NCBI RefSeq assembly: GCF_900107275.1
Contig: NZ_FNPI01000007.1
Span: forward strand, 62,001-126,000
Direction: 5' to 3'
DNA length: 64,000 nucleotides
Source of the DNA: Evansella caseinilytica
Lineage (GTDB): Bacteria; Bacillota; Bacilli; Bacillales; Salisediminibacteriaceae
This document shows positions 28,463 to 37,687 of this stretch, piece after piece. Below the pieces are notes generated by a model. That model was not told the origin of the DNA, did not search any database, and saw nothing but the letters and a program-made list of their open reading frames with translations. How positions within the stretch are numbered: position 1 is the first letter of the stretch; each line of letters opens with the position of its first letter. Made by a program: the position numbers and the translations under genes.

Positions 28463-30307
28463 ATGATGATCAACAAACGCTTAATCAGCATTTGCAAAGA
28501 TTCAAAGAAATATATTGCCTTCACCGTGCTGTGCAGTTGGATCGGTATTGTCTGCAATATCATCATCATTTTTTTCATCGGTAAATTAATCAACACCATG
28601 GCTGCCGGCAAGCGGCTTCCTTTTTCTGAACAGTCATTTTGGGAAACGGCAAAAGATTTTTATATCATGGAACAGATTTCGTTGCTTTCAGCGATCATTA
28701 TCACCGCAGCCGCGCTGCTGGTGAAATTAGTAAGCCAACACTTTTACGGGAAGTTTTCCTATTTGTCGTCTGCGAATGCCCGTGTCACATTGCGCCGCCG
28801 CATTTATGAAAAGCTGCTGAGATTAGGTGGAGACTATCAAAAGTCAGAAAGAACTTCTGCCATTGTTCAAGTTTCCATCGAAGGCGTTGAGCAACTGGAA
28901 GTTTATTTCGGAAAATATTTGCCGCAGTTTTTTTATGCGCTGCTGGCGCCTATCACCTTATTCATGTCAATCATGTCGCTTTCCTGGCAAGCGGCACTGG
29001 TGTTTATGCTGTGCGTTCCCCTTATTCCGTTTTCCATCATCGTCATCATGAGAATCGCGAAACGGGTGTTGAAAGTGTACTGGAACAACTACGCGAATTT
29101 AGGAAATACCTTCTTGGAAAATCTCCAAGGATTAACGACATTAAAAGTTTATGGACAAGATGGGCAGAAACACGCCGAAATGAATGAAGAAGCCGAGAGT
29201 TTTAGAAAAATTACAATGAAGGTGCTGAGTATGCAGTTAAATTCCATCAATGTCATGGACTTGATTGCATTCGGCGGAGCGGCAGCAGGTACGATTGTCG
29301 GGCTTTATCAATTTAGCGCCGGCCACCTGGAAGCCGGCGACTTGATCATCATTATTTTGCTGTCATCCGAATTCTTTATTCCCCTGCGGTTACTAGGTTC
29401 CTATTTTCATATAGCGATGAATGGTATTGCTGCTTCAGATCGCATCTTCGCGCTGTTGGATACGGAAGAAAAGCACCAGGAAGACGCACAGCCGCTCCCA
29501 GATCACGAGCAGCTGACGATCCAATTAAACAATGTACATTTCAGTTATGACGGCAAACGGCAAGTCCTACACAACATATCCTTTGAATTAACTCCCGGCG
29601 GCCTGACAGCTGTTGTCGGGGAGAGCGGCAGCGGAAAAAGCACTACAGCAGCATTGCTGTCAGGGCAATTGGAACCGTCCAGCGGAAGCATCACTGTAAA
29701 TGGAATGGATCTTCACAATGTAAAGCGCGAGGATTTATACAATCACCTTTCATTTGTTTCCGCCCACAGCCATATTTTTAAAGGAACGATCCTTGATAAT
29801 TTGCTGATGGCCAAACCAGAGGCGACAATGGAAGAAATCAAGCAGGCATTGAAAACGGCCCGGCTAGCGGAGTTTATTACCCAGCTTCCGCAAGGGCTGG
29901 AAACAGAGGTATCCGAGAACGGCAGCTCGCTATCCGGAGGGCAAAAGCAGCGGTTGGCATTGGCGCGGGTTATTTTAGCAAACCGGCAGGCAATTATTTT
30001 TGATGAAGCAACTTCCAATATCGATGTGGAGAGTGAGGAAGCGATTTGGGAAGCAATCGATGAATTAGCCAAGGAAAAAACGATTTTAGTTATTTCCCAC
30101 CGGCTGGCTTGTGTGAAGGAAGCGAAAGTTATTCACGTGCTTCAGTCAGGCCATCTCGTTGAATCAGGAACACATGAGATGCTGCTGCGAAAACAAGGTG
30201 TTTATGCGCAAATGATTTTGAATCAGCAACAATTAGAAAGCATTAGAGAGGGGAAAACAAGTGAAGCGGCAATCAGGAATGTATCTTATGAAACGGCTGA
30301 TCATTGA
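28463..30307 (+). CDS. CydD-like ABC transporter, permease-ATPase fusion (first subunit)
   Basis: A 614-residue type IV (exporter-fold) half-transporter: six helices in about residues 1-320, then an ATPase domain with Walker A GESGSGKST near residue 386, signature SLSGGQKQRLALARV and Walker B AIIFDEATSNID. The start at 28463 follows GGAGAG; an earlier in-frame start would lie in the Fur box. It overlaps the next subunit by 47 bases, so they form a heterodimer. The closest general class is CydDC (thiol/heme-linked export for cytochrome bd), but no cydAB is nearby and the Fur box suggests an iron- or heme-related substrate. Confidence 0.8.
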   Translation: MMINKRLISICKDSKKYIAFTVLCSWIGIVCNIIIIFFIGKLINTMAAGKRLPFSEQSFWETAKDFYIMEQISLLSAIIITAAALLVKLVSQHFYGKFSYLSSANARVTLRRRIYEKLLRLGGDYQKSERTSAIVQVSIEGVEQLEVYFGKYLPQFFYALLAPITLFMSIMSLSWQAALVFMLCVPLIPFSIIVIMRIAKRVLKVYWNNYANLGNTFLENLQGLTTLKVYGQDGQKHAEMNEEAESFRKITMKVLSMQLNSINVMDLIAFGGAAAGTIVGLYQFSAGHLEAGDLIIIILLSSEFFIPLRLLGSYFHIAMNGIAASDRIFALLDTEEKHQEDAQPLPDHEQLTIQLNNVHFSYDGKRQVLHNISFELTPGGLTAVVGESGSGKSTTAALLSGQLEPSSGSITVNGMDLHNVKREDLYNHLSFVSAHSHIFKGTILDNLLMAKPEATMEEIKQALKTARLAEFITQLPQGLETEVSENGSSLSGGQKQRLALARVILANRQAIIFDEATSNIDVESEEAIWEAIDELAKEKTILVISHRLACVKEAKVIHVLQSGHLVESGTHEMLLRKQGVYAQMILNQQQLESIREGKTSEAAIRNVSYETADH

Positions 30308-31937
30308 ACTGAAACCATTGATATTCATTATGTGCCTGACGATTCTTCTAGGCGTGCTCGGTTATTTGGCAGCTATCGCCATCGCCGCGTTTGCCACCTT
30401 TGCTTTAGGGGCCGTCCTTGAAGGAGCAACGCGTGTTTCCTTTAACACGGCGGTCATCATCATGATTGTTTGCGCCGTGAGCCGTGGTTTGTTGCGTTAC
30501 GGAGAGCAGCTGTCCGGGCATTATATCGCTTTTAAACTGTTGCATTTATTACGGGATAAAACCTTCAGAAAGCTACGAACATTGGCTCCGGCGAAGCTGG
30601 AAGGGAAGGACAAAGGGAATTTGATTTCCTTGATTACGTCCGATATTGAGCTTCTGGAAGTGTTTTACGCCCATACGGTTGCGCCGGTCGCCATCGCCGT
30701 CTTAACCAACAGTATGATTTCGATCCTGCTCTATCAAATACACCCTGCGTACGGGATCGTTTCAGCCGGTTATTTCATTTTGGTGGGAGCGGTGATCCCT
30801 TATGTATCATCGGTGATGGTCAAGGAAGCCGGCATCCGGTATCGGGATGCATTTGCCGCAAGCAATCAGTTTGTACTGGATTCCCTGCGCGGCTTAAAGG
30901 AAATTTTGTTATTTAACCAGGGTCCGGAGCGGCTAAAAAATTTAGAGCGTCAATCACAACGATTAAATGATCATGTCCGCAAAATAAAAAACGATGAAGG
31001 ACTGTTTGGCGGCATAACGAATCTCGTAATCACATCAGCGATGCTGACATTTACAGGAATGGGCGTTTATTTTTATTCAACCGGCACTCTGCCGCTGACG
31101 CTGGTGTTAGTTGCTTTGGTTGTCATTGCATCCTCCTTCGGTCCGGTGGTTGCCCTAAGCAGTCTGCCTAACACATTGACACATACTTTTGCTTGTGCGG
31201 AACGATTGTTTCACCTGCTGGACGAAAAGCCGCAAGTCGATGAGGTGGAAGGGAATGCGGACATTGCCATGGAAGACATACGTTTTAACAATGTCTCCTT
31301 TACGTATCCTAAAAGTGAGGAGCCCATTTTTTCTCAGACAGCGGTAAGCATTGAGAAAGGGGAGAAAGTTGCCTTGATCGGTGAAAGCGGGATCGGAAAA
31401 AGCACATTTATCAAGCTGTTCATGCGCTATTTTGACGTTGATCACGGCGAAGTATTAATTGATAAGCAATCCATCAAGGAGATTCCCACCGCCTCGTTAA
31501 GACGGAAACAGACACTGGTCAGCCAGGAAACGTACTTGTTTAACGACACGATTTTAAACAATATCAAGCTCGGAAAGCCTGACGCTTCATTGGAAGAAAT
31601 CATCGCCGTTGCCAAGAAAGCCGCGATTCACGAATTTATTGTCTCATTGCCGAAAGGATACGAGACGAAAACCGGGGAATTAGGAGATAAGCTGTCTTCC
31701 GGAGAACGGCAGCGACTAGGATTGGCACGCGCTTTTTTACATAACGGTGAAGTGCTCATTTTAGATGAGCCGACCAGCAACCTGGATGTTTTAAATGAAG
31801 GGGCGATTTTAACATCGATCAACGACAATCATCTAAATAAGACGGTTATTATGGTCTCCCACCGCAAGTCAACAACATCGATTTGTAGCCGGAACTATCA
31901 GCTGAAAAATCAGCAATTACTTCCGCAGGAGGAATAA
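30261..31937 (+). CDS. CydC-like ABC transporter, permease-ATPase fusion (second subunit)
   Basis: A 558-residue half-transporter with six helices followed by an ATPase domain: Walker A GESGIGKSTFI near residue 374, signature KLSSGERQRLGLARAF, Walker B VLILDEPTSNLD. The signature reads LSSGE rather than LSGGQ, and the first subunit has the canonical form, so the two ATP sites may be unequal. GTG start after GAGAGGGG. Same transcription unit as the first subunit. Confidence 0.8.
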   Translation: MKRQSGMYLMKRLIIELKPLIFIMCLTILLGVLGYLAAIAIAAFATFALGAVLEGATRVSFNTAVIIMIVCAVSRGLLRYGEQLSGHYIAFKLLHLLRDKTFRKLRTLAPAKLEGKDKGNLISLITSDIELLEVFYAHTVAPVAIAVLTNSMISILLYQIHPAYGIVSAGYFILVGAVIPYVSSVMVKEAGIRYRDAFAASNQFVLDSLRGLKEILLFNQGPERLKNLERQSQRLNDHVRKIKNDEGLFGGITNLVITSAMLTFTGMGVYFYSTGTLPLTLVLVALVVIASSFGPVVALSSLPNTLTHTFACAERLFHLLDEKPQVDEVEGNADIAMEDIRFNNVSFTYPKSEEPIFSQTAVSIEKGEKVALIGESGIGKSTFIKLFMRYFDVDHGEVLIDKQSIKEIPTASLRRKQTLVSQETYLFNDTILNNIKLGKPDASLEEIIAVAKKAAIHEFIVSLPKGYETKTGELGDKLSSGERQRLGLARAFLHNGEVLILDEPTSNLDVLNEGAILTSINDNHLNKTVIMVSHRKSTTSICSRNYQLKNQQLLPQEE

Positions 31938-31944
31938 GGAGTCA

Positions 31945-31987
31945 TGTTTGCTCAAAAGGATCGCTTTCTATCTTTTTGGACAAGCAC
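31945..31987. repeat. R1-type palindrome
   Basis: TGTTTGCTCAAAAGGATC...CTTTTTGGACAAGCAC, directly after the second ABC subunit and before the DUF454 gene. Confidence 0.6.
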
Positions 31988-32123
31988 GGGGCGAGAAAAA
32001 CCGATTTTTTTTTTCACAAAGCTGTTTTCGGATCGTTAATTTGAAAATTTAAATCGCCTTTTTAAAAACAAATTTATTTGTCCGAACAGCGATATTCAAG
32101 AATAGAAAAGAGGAGAACGACAG

Positions 32124-32555
32124 ATGAAGATGATAAAAAAAAGCCTGCTTGTCGGCTGCGGCTTTATCTCCGTTGCTCTTGGGATGCTAGGCGCGATATT
32201 GCCAATTTTGCCGACCGTACCGTTTTTACTGCTGGCATCCGTCTGCTTCGTAAAAGGGTCGGAGCGGTGCGATGCCTGGTTTAAAAACACCGGGCTCTAT
32301 AAGAAACAGTTAAAAAGCTTTGTTCAAAACAAATGTATGACACGTAACCAAAAAGCGGTGATATTGCTCACGGCCAATGCGATGTTATGTTTTCCGTTTT
32401 TCATGGTGGATAATCTTTATATGCGGATATTTATCATTGCTTTGGTGATATGGAAGCTTTGGTATTTCCTCTTTCAAATCGGCACTGTGAACGAACAAAA
32501 GACAAAAGCGGCACAGAATGAACGGAAGAAAGATTCGATCGTTGAAGGGTCTTAG
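32124..32555 (+). CDS. DUF454 (YbaN-like) inner membrane protein
   Basis: A 143-residue protein with three or four hydrophobic segments. The N-terminal LGMLGAILPILPTVPFLLLAS followed by CFVKGSERCDAWFKNT is the DUF454 signature. AGAGGAGAACGACAG gives the ribosome-binding site. It follows the ABC pair by 186 bases on the same strand and probably belongs to the same Fur-controlled unit unless the palindrome in the gap stops transcription. Function unknown; the C-terminal tail is charged. Confidence 0.85.
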   Translation: MKMIKKSLLVGCGFISVALGMLGAILPILPTVPFLLLASVCFVKGSERCDAWFKNTGLYKKQLKSFVQNKCMTRNQKAVILLTANAMLCFPFFMVDNLYMRIFIIALVIWKLWYFLFQIGTVNEQKTKAAQNERKKDSIVEGS

Positions 32556-32888
32556 CGCAGGGGACGAACAGAAAAACAGCCCAATCACAAACACAAAAAA
32601 CGGCAGGGGGTTGTCCAAAGGGGATTTTCATCATGTTTGTTCAATCATTCTTTACTCTTATTCGAACAAAAACAGCACAATGAATCGAGCTGACGCATCG
32701 TTTTATTGCCAGTGGTGATGGTTGCACTGAATCTTGCACATCAAGCACAATCATTGCCCTGTTTGAACAATCACTCCGCTAACCTTTGGACAACGCCGAC
32801 AATGGGAATTACCTTTGCTCCGCAGCTGCATCACCGCGATGTGACTCCTTGCCGCAGTGATGTCTTCCTGTTTGCTGAACACATAGTG
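32556..32888. other. Gene-free interval
   Basis: Contains a degenerate R1-like pair (TGTTTGTTCAATC near 32634 and TATTCGAACAAAAAC near 32657). No credible coding sequence or terminator with a T-run is visible. Confidence 0.4.
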
Positions 32889-33107
32889 TCAATTTACATA
32901 ACCGAGCAATTCCGGAACTTTCGTCATATGGTGAGCAGAATTCCCGGAGGTAAGACGACGGTATATATTCATCAGATGATCAAGTTCCTGGCTGTATTGC
33001 ACCGTTTCCTGCGAAGTAAACCCGCTGTCGTAAGCTGCACGAATCATTTGCTTTCTCTTTACTTCCATCTGCCTTTTTAAATAGTACTGAATCCCCATAA
33101 TAATCAC
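32889..33107 (-). CDS. Spo0E-like aspartyl-phosphate phosphatase
   Basis: A 72-residue protein with two helices and the Spo0E-family motif SQELDHLMNIY, preceded by MIRAAYDSGFTSQETVQY. Family members dephosphorylate Spo0A~P and so delay sporulation. The GTG at 33107 has GGAAG six bases upstream; an ATG at 33098 is possible but poorly spaced. Monocistronic. Confidence 0.85.
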   Translation of the reverse strand: MIIMGIQYYLKRQMEVKRKQMIRAAYDSGFTSQETVQYSQELDHLMNIYRRLTSGNSAHHMTKVPELLGYVN

Positions 33108-33583
33108 TCGTTTCTTCCAAGATACTATTTGTGGTGCAGGATATGTAATCCTTTAGTAACAACAGAAGACGGTATTACTTTTACCTTGTTATTTCTATTA
33201 TATGTAAAATAGTAAAAATTTCAAGAGTTTGGAAGGATTTTTTCAAAAGTTTTTCTAAAAAATTCGATTCATTTGTAAAAATCAGCTATTGTTTTGCCAA
33301 AAGACAGCGTTGAAAAAAAGCGGTCAGCAGTTTGAGAAATTCTCCACCTCCACCAAAAGTCCTCTCCATCTATCCCGTCCGCCAGGGAAAACTAATACTA
33401 AAGTCATATCCCCTGCCATTTTGAACAAACGCGTGTAAAAACTTGTTCAAAAAATCCGGGAATAAGAGGCAGATAAAACTTTTTGTACGTGTGGTCCAGA
33501 CGAGAAGCTGTAAATTGCATATTCTTCGTCTGTGAAAGCTTATGCTTTCCTTCCGGTTAGTATTCCCTCGACCAAGTACTACG
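33108..33583. other. Gene-free interval upstream of the Spo0E-like gene
   Basis: AT-rich at 33170-33300, where promoter elements of the minus-strand gene would lie. Two outward-facing R1-like halves (TTTTGAACAAACGC at 33419 and ACTTGTTCAAAAAAT at 33439) occur. No gene seen. Confidence 0.4.
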
Positions 33584-33584
33584 A

Positions 33585-33616
33585 AAAGGGACGGAAGCAT
33601 GACGCCTCCATCCCTC
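33585..33616 (-). terminator. Terminator of glpD
   Basis: On the minus strand GGGATGGAGGC, a five-base loop, then GCTTCCGTCCC and TTTT, starting just past the glpD stop at 33620. Two G-U pairs are needed. Confidence 0.8.
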
Positions 33617-33619
33617 GTG

Positions 33620-35305
33620 CTATTTTGCCACAGGCTGTTTCTGCCGCTCACTGCCAGCTTTCGGTGTCGCAGCCAATTGTATCTCATGCTCCAGCTCTTC
33701 ACGGTAGCTTGCTGTTTCCTCGCTGCTCCACTGAAAATGCTCTTCCATATAACGGATCACTTCGTCTTTCCATTGCTTTACCCAAGCGATATCAAAAAAC
33801 AACGCCGCGGTGCGCCGATTAAAAAAATCGATCGGTTTCATCACCATTTCTTCTTCGAGTCCATAAATTAGCGCGGCCAGTACCGCTTCCGGTAAATGAT
33901 ATTTCGCTGCCTCTTCCTTAGCAGCGGGCAACAGATCATAAACTTTCGTAATGTTGGATCCATACAGCCGTGTCAGCTTTCTCGCCTCGCTTCCCGTTAA
34001 GCCGAGTCCGACGCCGCGTTCCGTATGCGTGCTGATAAAAGCTTCCAGGTTTTTCGATCCGCCCACCTCTCCACCAGACAGGATCAGTGATTCCGTCATG
34101 CCCGATGCAGTTATCCCTTCCTTCCCGCAAATCATATCGATAATTTTTTCCGCCATTTTTCTGTATCCGGTCAGCTTACCGCCGGCAATGGACAACAGCC
34201 CTGACGGCGATTCAAATATTTCGTCCTTGCGGGATATTTCCGATGCACTTTTTCCTTCTTCAAATATCAACGGTCGCAGCCCGGCCCAGCTTGATTCTAC
34301 ATCCGCTTCGGTCAGTTGAACGGTTGGAAACATGTAGTTCGTCGTTTCAATTAAATACGTCAAATCCTCGTGCGTCATTCTCGGTGATGCGATCTCACCC
34401 GTGTATTGTGTATCCGTCGTGCCGATATACGTTTTTCCGTCACGCGGGATAGCAAACACCATGCGGCCGTCATTTTCCGTGTCAAAATAAACAGCCTGCT
34501 GCAGCGGAAAGCGCTGTTGATCTACAACGATGTGCACGCCCTTCGTTAAAAACAAATGCTTTCCGGTTTTTGAACCGTCTGCTTCCCGAAGTTCGTCAAC
34601 CCACGGTCCGGCAGCGTTGATAACATATTTGGCTTTTATTTCATACGTGCTGCCGGTAAGAAGATCACGGACAATGACAGCGGTTATTTTGTTGTCGCTG
34701 CCGTATATAAACCGTTCTGCTTTTGTATAGTTGACAGCCGTTGCGCCGTGTTCCACCGCCTTCTTGAGCACTTCCAAAGTCAGCCTGGCGTCGTCGGTCT
34801 TGTACTCGACGTATACGCCTCCCCCCTTCAGTCCATCCCGTTTTAACAGCGGCTCCCTTGCGATTGTTTCCGAGCGCTTTAACATTTTTCTCCGTTCTTT
34901 CGCGCGTACACCGGCGAGAAAATCGTATACTCTTAAGCCGATGGATGTGGACAGCTTACCGAAAGTGCCGCCTTCGATAATCGGCAGCAGCATCCATTCC
35001 GGCGTTGTCACATGCGGGGCATTCTCGTAGACGATCGCCCGCTCTTTTCCAACTTCGGCAACGAGCTTTATTTCGAACTGCTTTAAATAGCGCAATCCCC
35101 CATGTACGAGCTTTGTCGATCTGCTTGATGTTCCCGCGGCAAAGTCTTGCATTTCAACTAACCCGACAGACAGTCCTCTCGTGACGGCATCCAATGCGAT
35201 GCCCGCACCAGTTATTCCGCCGCCGATAATGAAAACATCTAATTCCCGGCTGCTTAGTTCCCGCAAATATTGACTTCTTTTATTGGCAGAGAATGTTTGC
35301 GTCAT
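33620..35305 (-). CDS. glpD: Aerobic glycerol-3-phosphate dehydrogenase
   Basis: A 561-residue FAD-dependent, membrane-associated enzyme that oxidises glycerol-3-phosphate to dihydroxyacetone phosphate and feeds electrons to quinone. The FAD motif IIGGGITGAGIALDA is near residue 26, followed by GTSSRSTKLVHGGLRYL; the C-terminal DAO_C domain is complete. B. subtilis GlpD has 555 residues. The start at 35305 (MTQTFSANKRSQ) has AAAGGG upstream; 19 further codons are open but run into the leader. Confidence 0.95.
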   Translation of the reverse strand: MTQTFSANKRSQYLRELSSRELDVFIIGGGITGAGIALDAVTRGLSVGLVEMQDFAAGTSSRSTKLVHGGLRYLKQFEIKLVAEVGKERAIVYENAPHVTTPEWMLLPIIEGGTFGKLSTSIGLRVYDFLAGVRAKERRKMLKRSETIAREPLLKRDGLKGGGVYVEYKTDDARLTLEVLKKAVEHGATAVNYTKAERFIYGSDNKITAVIVRDLLTGSTYEIKAKYVINAAGPWVDELREADGSKTGKHLFLTKGVHIVVDQQRFPLQQAVYFDTENDGRMVFAIPRDGKTYIGTTDTQYTGEIASPRMTHEDLTYLIETTNYMFPTVQLTEADVESSWAGLRPLIFEEGKSASEISRKDEIFESPSGLLSIAGGKLTGYRKMAEKIIDMICGKEGITASGMTESLILSGGEVGGSKNLEAFISTHTERGVGLGLTGSEARKLTRLYGSNITKVYDLLPAAKEEAAKYHLPEAVLAALIYGLEEEMVMKPIDFFNRRTAALFFDIAWVKQWKDEVIRYMEEHFQWSSEETASYREELEHEIQLAATPKAGSERQKQPVAK

Positions 35306-35342
35306 ATCCTTCACCCTTTCACTGCTTCGAGATACGAAGAAA

Positions 35343-35418
35343 AATAAAAGAGACCACAACAACTCCGGAAAACGGATGCTTTTAAAAGCATCGCTTCCAG
35401 AGTGCTGCGGTCTCTCCG
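35343..35418 (-). promoter_or_regulatory. glpD leader terminator/antiterminator (GlpP target)
   Basis: On the minus strand GAGACCGCAGCACTCTGGA, a loop containing GATGCTTTTAAAAGCATC, then the complementary arm ending TTGTGGTCTC and TTTTATTTTT. It lies about 38 bases before glpD. In B. subtilis GlpP with glycerol-3-phosphate antiterminates exactly such a leader. Confidence 0.85.
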
Positions 35419-35451
35419 TATCTCCGACCAGTTTATTATTAACTTATTTTT

Positions 35452-35480
35452 ATCATACCACACTTTCGACGAATATTGAA
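35452..35480 (-). promoter_or_regulatory. Promoter of glpD
   Basis: Minus strand TTCAAT (35480-35475) and TATGAT (35457-35452) with 17-base spacing, upstream of the leader terminator. Confidence 0.55.
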
Positions 35481-35590
35481 CGATCTTTTCCCTTGTGTTT
35501 GTGTCATTTTCGTGGAAAAGAGCGGGTAGAGCATAAAAACTGTAAGAAAAAAACAGTAGCCGCATCGTTAGGACGTGTAACAGGATACTT

Positions 35591-36139
35591 TTACAGATGC
35601 CAGAGTTCTTTCTTTGAAGTAGTAATCGCCGTGGCGCCGGCTTCGATGGCGGCATCCACCTCGGCCGCCGTGCGGATCAGGCCGCCGGCAATGACCGGAA
35701 TGCTCGTTTTTTCATAGATTTCCTGAATGATGTGCGGCATGACCCCCGGCAAAACCTCAATACAATCAGGCTGAATCGCCTTCATCATATTATAGCTTGA
35801 TTCCAACGCGATAGAATCCAGCAAAAACAGTCTTTGAACGGTGATTAAGTGATGCTTTTTAGCCGTTAACAACACATTTTTTCTGGTAGAAATCAAGCCT
35901 TCCGGGCGAATATCCCGGCATAAAAACTGTGCCGCATATTCATCGGTTTTCAGCCCCTGAACTAAATCCGCATGGAGCAGCACTTTTTTTTGATGCTGAT
36001 GAAGCATGGCGATAATGCTTTTTAATTGTCCGATGTGAGTGTTTAACAGAACGACATATTCATGGTCATATTTCACGACGGCATCTAATTCTTTTAAATC
36101 CCGGATCGCAGGTAAAATCTTTGAGTTATGCAGCAACAT
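35591..36139 (-). CDS. glpP: Glycerol uptake operon antiterminator
   Basis: A 182-residue TIM-barrel-like RNA-binding regulator. Blocks KKVLLHADLVQGLKTDE, IEVLPGVMPHII, PVIAGGLIRTAAEVDAAIEAGATAITTS and the terminal ELWHL identify GlpP. The start at 36139 follows GGGGAGGGG. It lies directly upstream of glpD on the same strand, with the glpD promoter and leader between. glpF and glpK, which separate them in B. subtilis, are absent here. Confidence 0.94.
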   Translation of the reverse strand: MLLHNSKILPAIRDLKELDAVVKYDHEYVVLLNTHIGQLKSIIAMLHQHQKKVLLHADLVQGLKTDEYAAQFLCRDIRPEGLISTRKNVLLTAKKHHLITVQRLFLLDSIALESSYNMMKAIQPDCIEVLPGVMPHIIQEIYEKTSIPVIAGGLIRTAAEVDAAIEAGATAITTSKKELWHL

Positions 36140-36391
36140 GATGCAACCCCTCCCCCTATATGTGCATAATGTTATTATAAGCAACCTGCAACGGTAATGA
36201 AAAGAGAGATTTTTTCTGCTGCTTTACAGCCAAAGCTCGCATATCGGCATACGATTGCTATTCATGTGGTATTACTGCTGGCATCGTCCTTATACCGCCG
36301 TAACTGTCAATGGCTGCCGGCGTACAGAAGAGGGGGCCAAGGCGCCGGGGAAAATAAGAATCTCAGCGCGACTTCTGTATTATCATTATCT

Positions 36392-36826
36392 TTATCTTTC
36401 CCCGACTGTCAGCTGAATTTGCCTCATGTAGCCGGTTTTTCCTTTCGTGACATCAAGCAGCCCTTCCCATTGTCCAGGGGATGGGAAATGAATGATTGCT
36501 TCATACAATCCATCTTCAATATGCCGGAATTTCCATTCTTTCTCCCGGCTCTCGTCCACTGCCGGAAACGTCATTTTCACTTCCGCTCCATTAATCCATT
36601 CTCCATGTCCGTCCAATGCTACGACGTGCATAATGACAGGACGGTTATATATTAACGGATATTGTTTTGCCGCTAATTGTATTGTCCAGTCATTCGAGTA
36701 TTTCAGATTGGTAGAGGCATCGTGCAGCCAAATGGCATACCACAGCAACGCTGCAATAAAAGCCAAGCCCGCATAATAAATACCCGCATTCAGTATTTTC
36801 TTTTGCTTCACCTCAGGCATTTTCAT
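36392..36826 (-). CDS. FixH/YtkA-like membrane-anchored protein
   Basis: A 144-residue protein: one N-terminal transmembrane helix (about 13-33) and an extracytoplasmic beta-sandwich ending in WEGLLDVTKGKTGYMRQIQLTV. The pattern (HVVALDGHGEWINGAEVKMTFPA) fits the FixH/YtkA-like group often linked to cytochrome oxidase or copper handling. No such genes are adjacent. Start uncertain: ATG at 36826 is close to AAAGG, while ATG at 36820 (MPEVKQKK) is slightly far. Confidence 0.7.
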   Translation of the reverse strand: MKMPEVKQKKILNAGIYYAGLAFIAALLWYAIWLHDASTNLKYSNDWTIQLAAKQYPLIYNRPVIMHVVALDGHGEWINGAEVKMTFPAVDESREKEWKFRHIEDGLYEAIIHFPSPGQWEGLLDVTKGKTGYMRQIQLTVGER

Positions 36827-36982
36827 CCATCCTTTCCATCATCAGGTTGGACATGTTTCACAATGCCTAAACAGGCGCGGAGATTTTATTTCTGGAAAAA
36901 GCGCAGGGGTATTCCACCTATATTGAACAGCTTCACCGGCAGCTTAACATCTATACGAATAAAGAAGCAGTAACTTTCGGGG

Positions 36983-37050
36983 AATCAGATGGAGACTCTA
37001 CTCCATCTGATTTAAAATCCCACCTACGCTAACGCTTATAGGTGGGGGTC
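36983..37050. mobile_element. Possible IS200/IS605-type end remnant
   Basis: Two consecutive hairpins: AATCAGATGGAG/CTCCATCTGATT with a six-base loop (36983-37012), then CCCACCTA/TAGGTGGG (37019-37046), followed by GGTCTTATACCC. Such hairpin ends are typical of IS200/IS605 (TnpB-type) elements in Bacillaceae. No transposase ORF remains. The flanking 36881-37032 is open in one frame (reading ILFLEKAQGYSTYIEQLHRQ and onward) and may be a gene fragment I cannot identify. Confidence 0.4.
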
Positions 37051-37157
37051 TTATACCCTATAAGAAATATCGATAAAGAAAAGCTTTACCAAGCCTTCGT
37101 TGGAAAACTTGATGAAGCCTTTAGTAATTCCAGTTCTCACTTATTTGTGAATGTTCA

Positions 37158-37625
37158 TTAACTTGCTTTTTCATATAGAGAAATATGAATATCAATCAGT
37201 CCGATTTGCGACTCAAAAGGTACGGTGATAAACAAGTTGGTCCCGCGGAAATTGGAGGCCCCTTCATTTACAACTGGTGGCGTTACATCGATAACGCAGT
37301 CTTCCTTGGAAAGCTCTGTGGCAGTGGAGCCTGCGACCCAGTTGCCAAACTCCCTGATGGCGCTCCAGCCTATTTCATCCATTGTTGTGATTTCCATTCC
37401 ACCCATCATTAATCCGACAATATTCTTTGCCGTATCACTTGTTACCGAACAAATAATTTGCCCGGATAATTGCCCAGTAACACCTAGAACAACGGAAATA
37501 TCACTGGACGGTACGGCAAATTGATCCGCTCTCGGCTTCATTGGTTCCACGTCAATTCCAAAATGGCTGTGCAGAAGTGATTTTGCAGCTCTGCAAACTG
37601 CGTTTATGTGTTTGACATTCATCAT
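37158..37625 (-). CDS. cheX: CheX-like chemotaxis phosphatase
   Basis: A 155-residue CheC/CheX/FliY-fold protein. The single E-x2-N active-site motif lies in AIREFGNWVAGS (E92, N95), and SGQIICSVTSDTAKNIVGLMMGG matches the family core. Family members dephosphorylate CheY~P. No chemotaxis operon is adjacent; the nearest candidate partner is the receiver gene at 61442. AGGTGATAAAGAG precedes the double ATG. Confidence 0.85.
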   Translation of the reverse strand: MMNVKHINAVCRAAKSLLHSHFGIDVEPMKPRADQFAVPSSDISVVLGVTGQLSGQIICSVTSDTAKNIVGLMMGGMEITTMDEIGWSAIREFGNWVAGSTATELSKEDCVIDVTPPVVNEGASNFRGTNLFITVPFESQIGLIDIHISLYEKAS

Positions 37626-37687
37626 CTCTTTATCACCTGCTCCGATTTTTATGAAAGTATAAAATATTCTGATAAACTAATTGGTGA

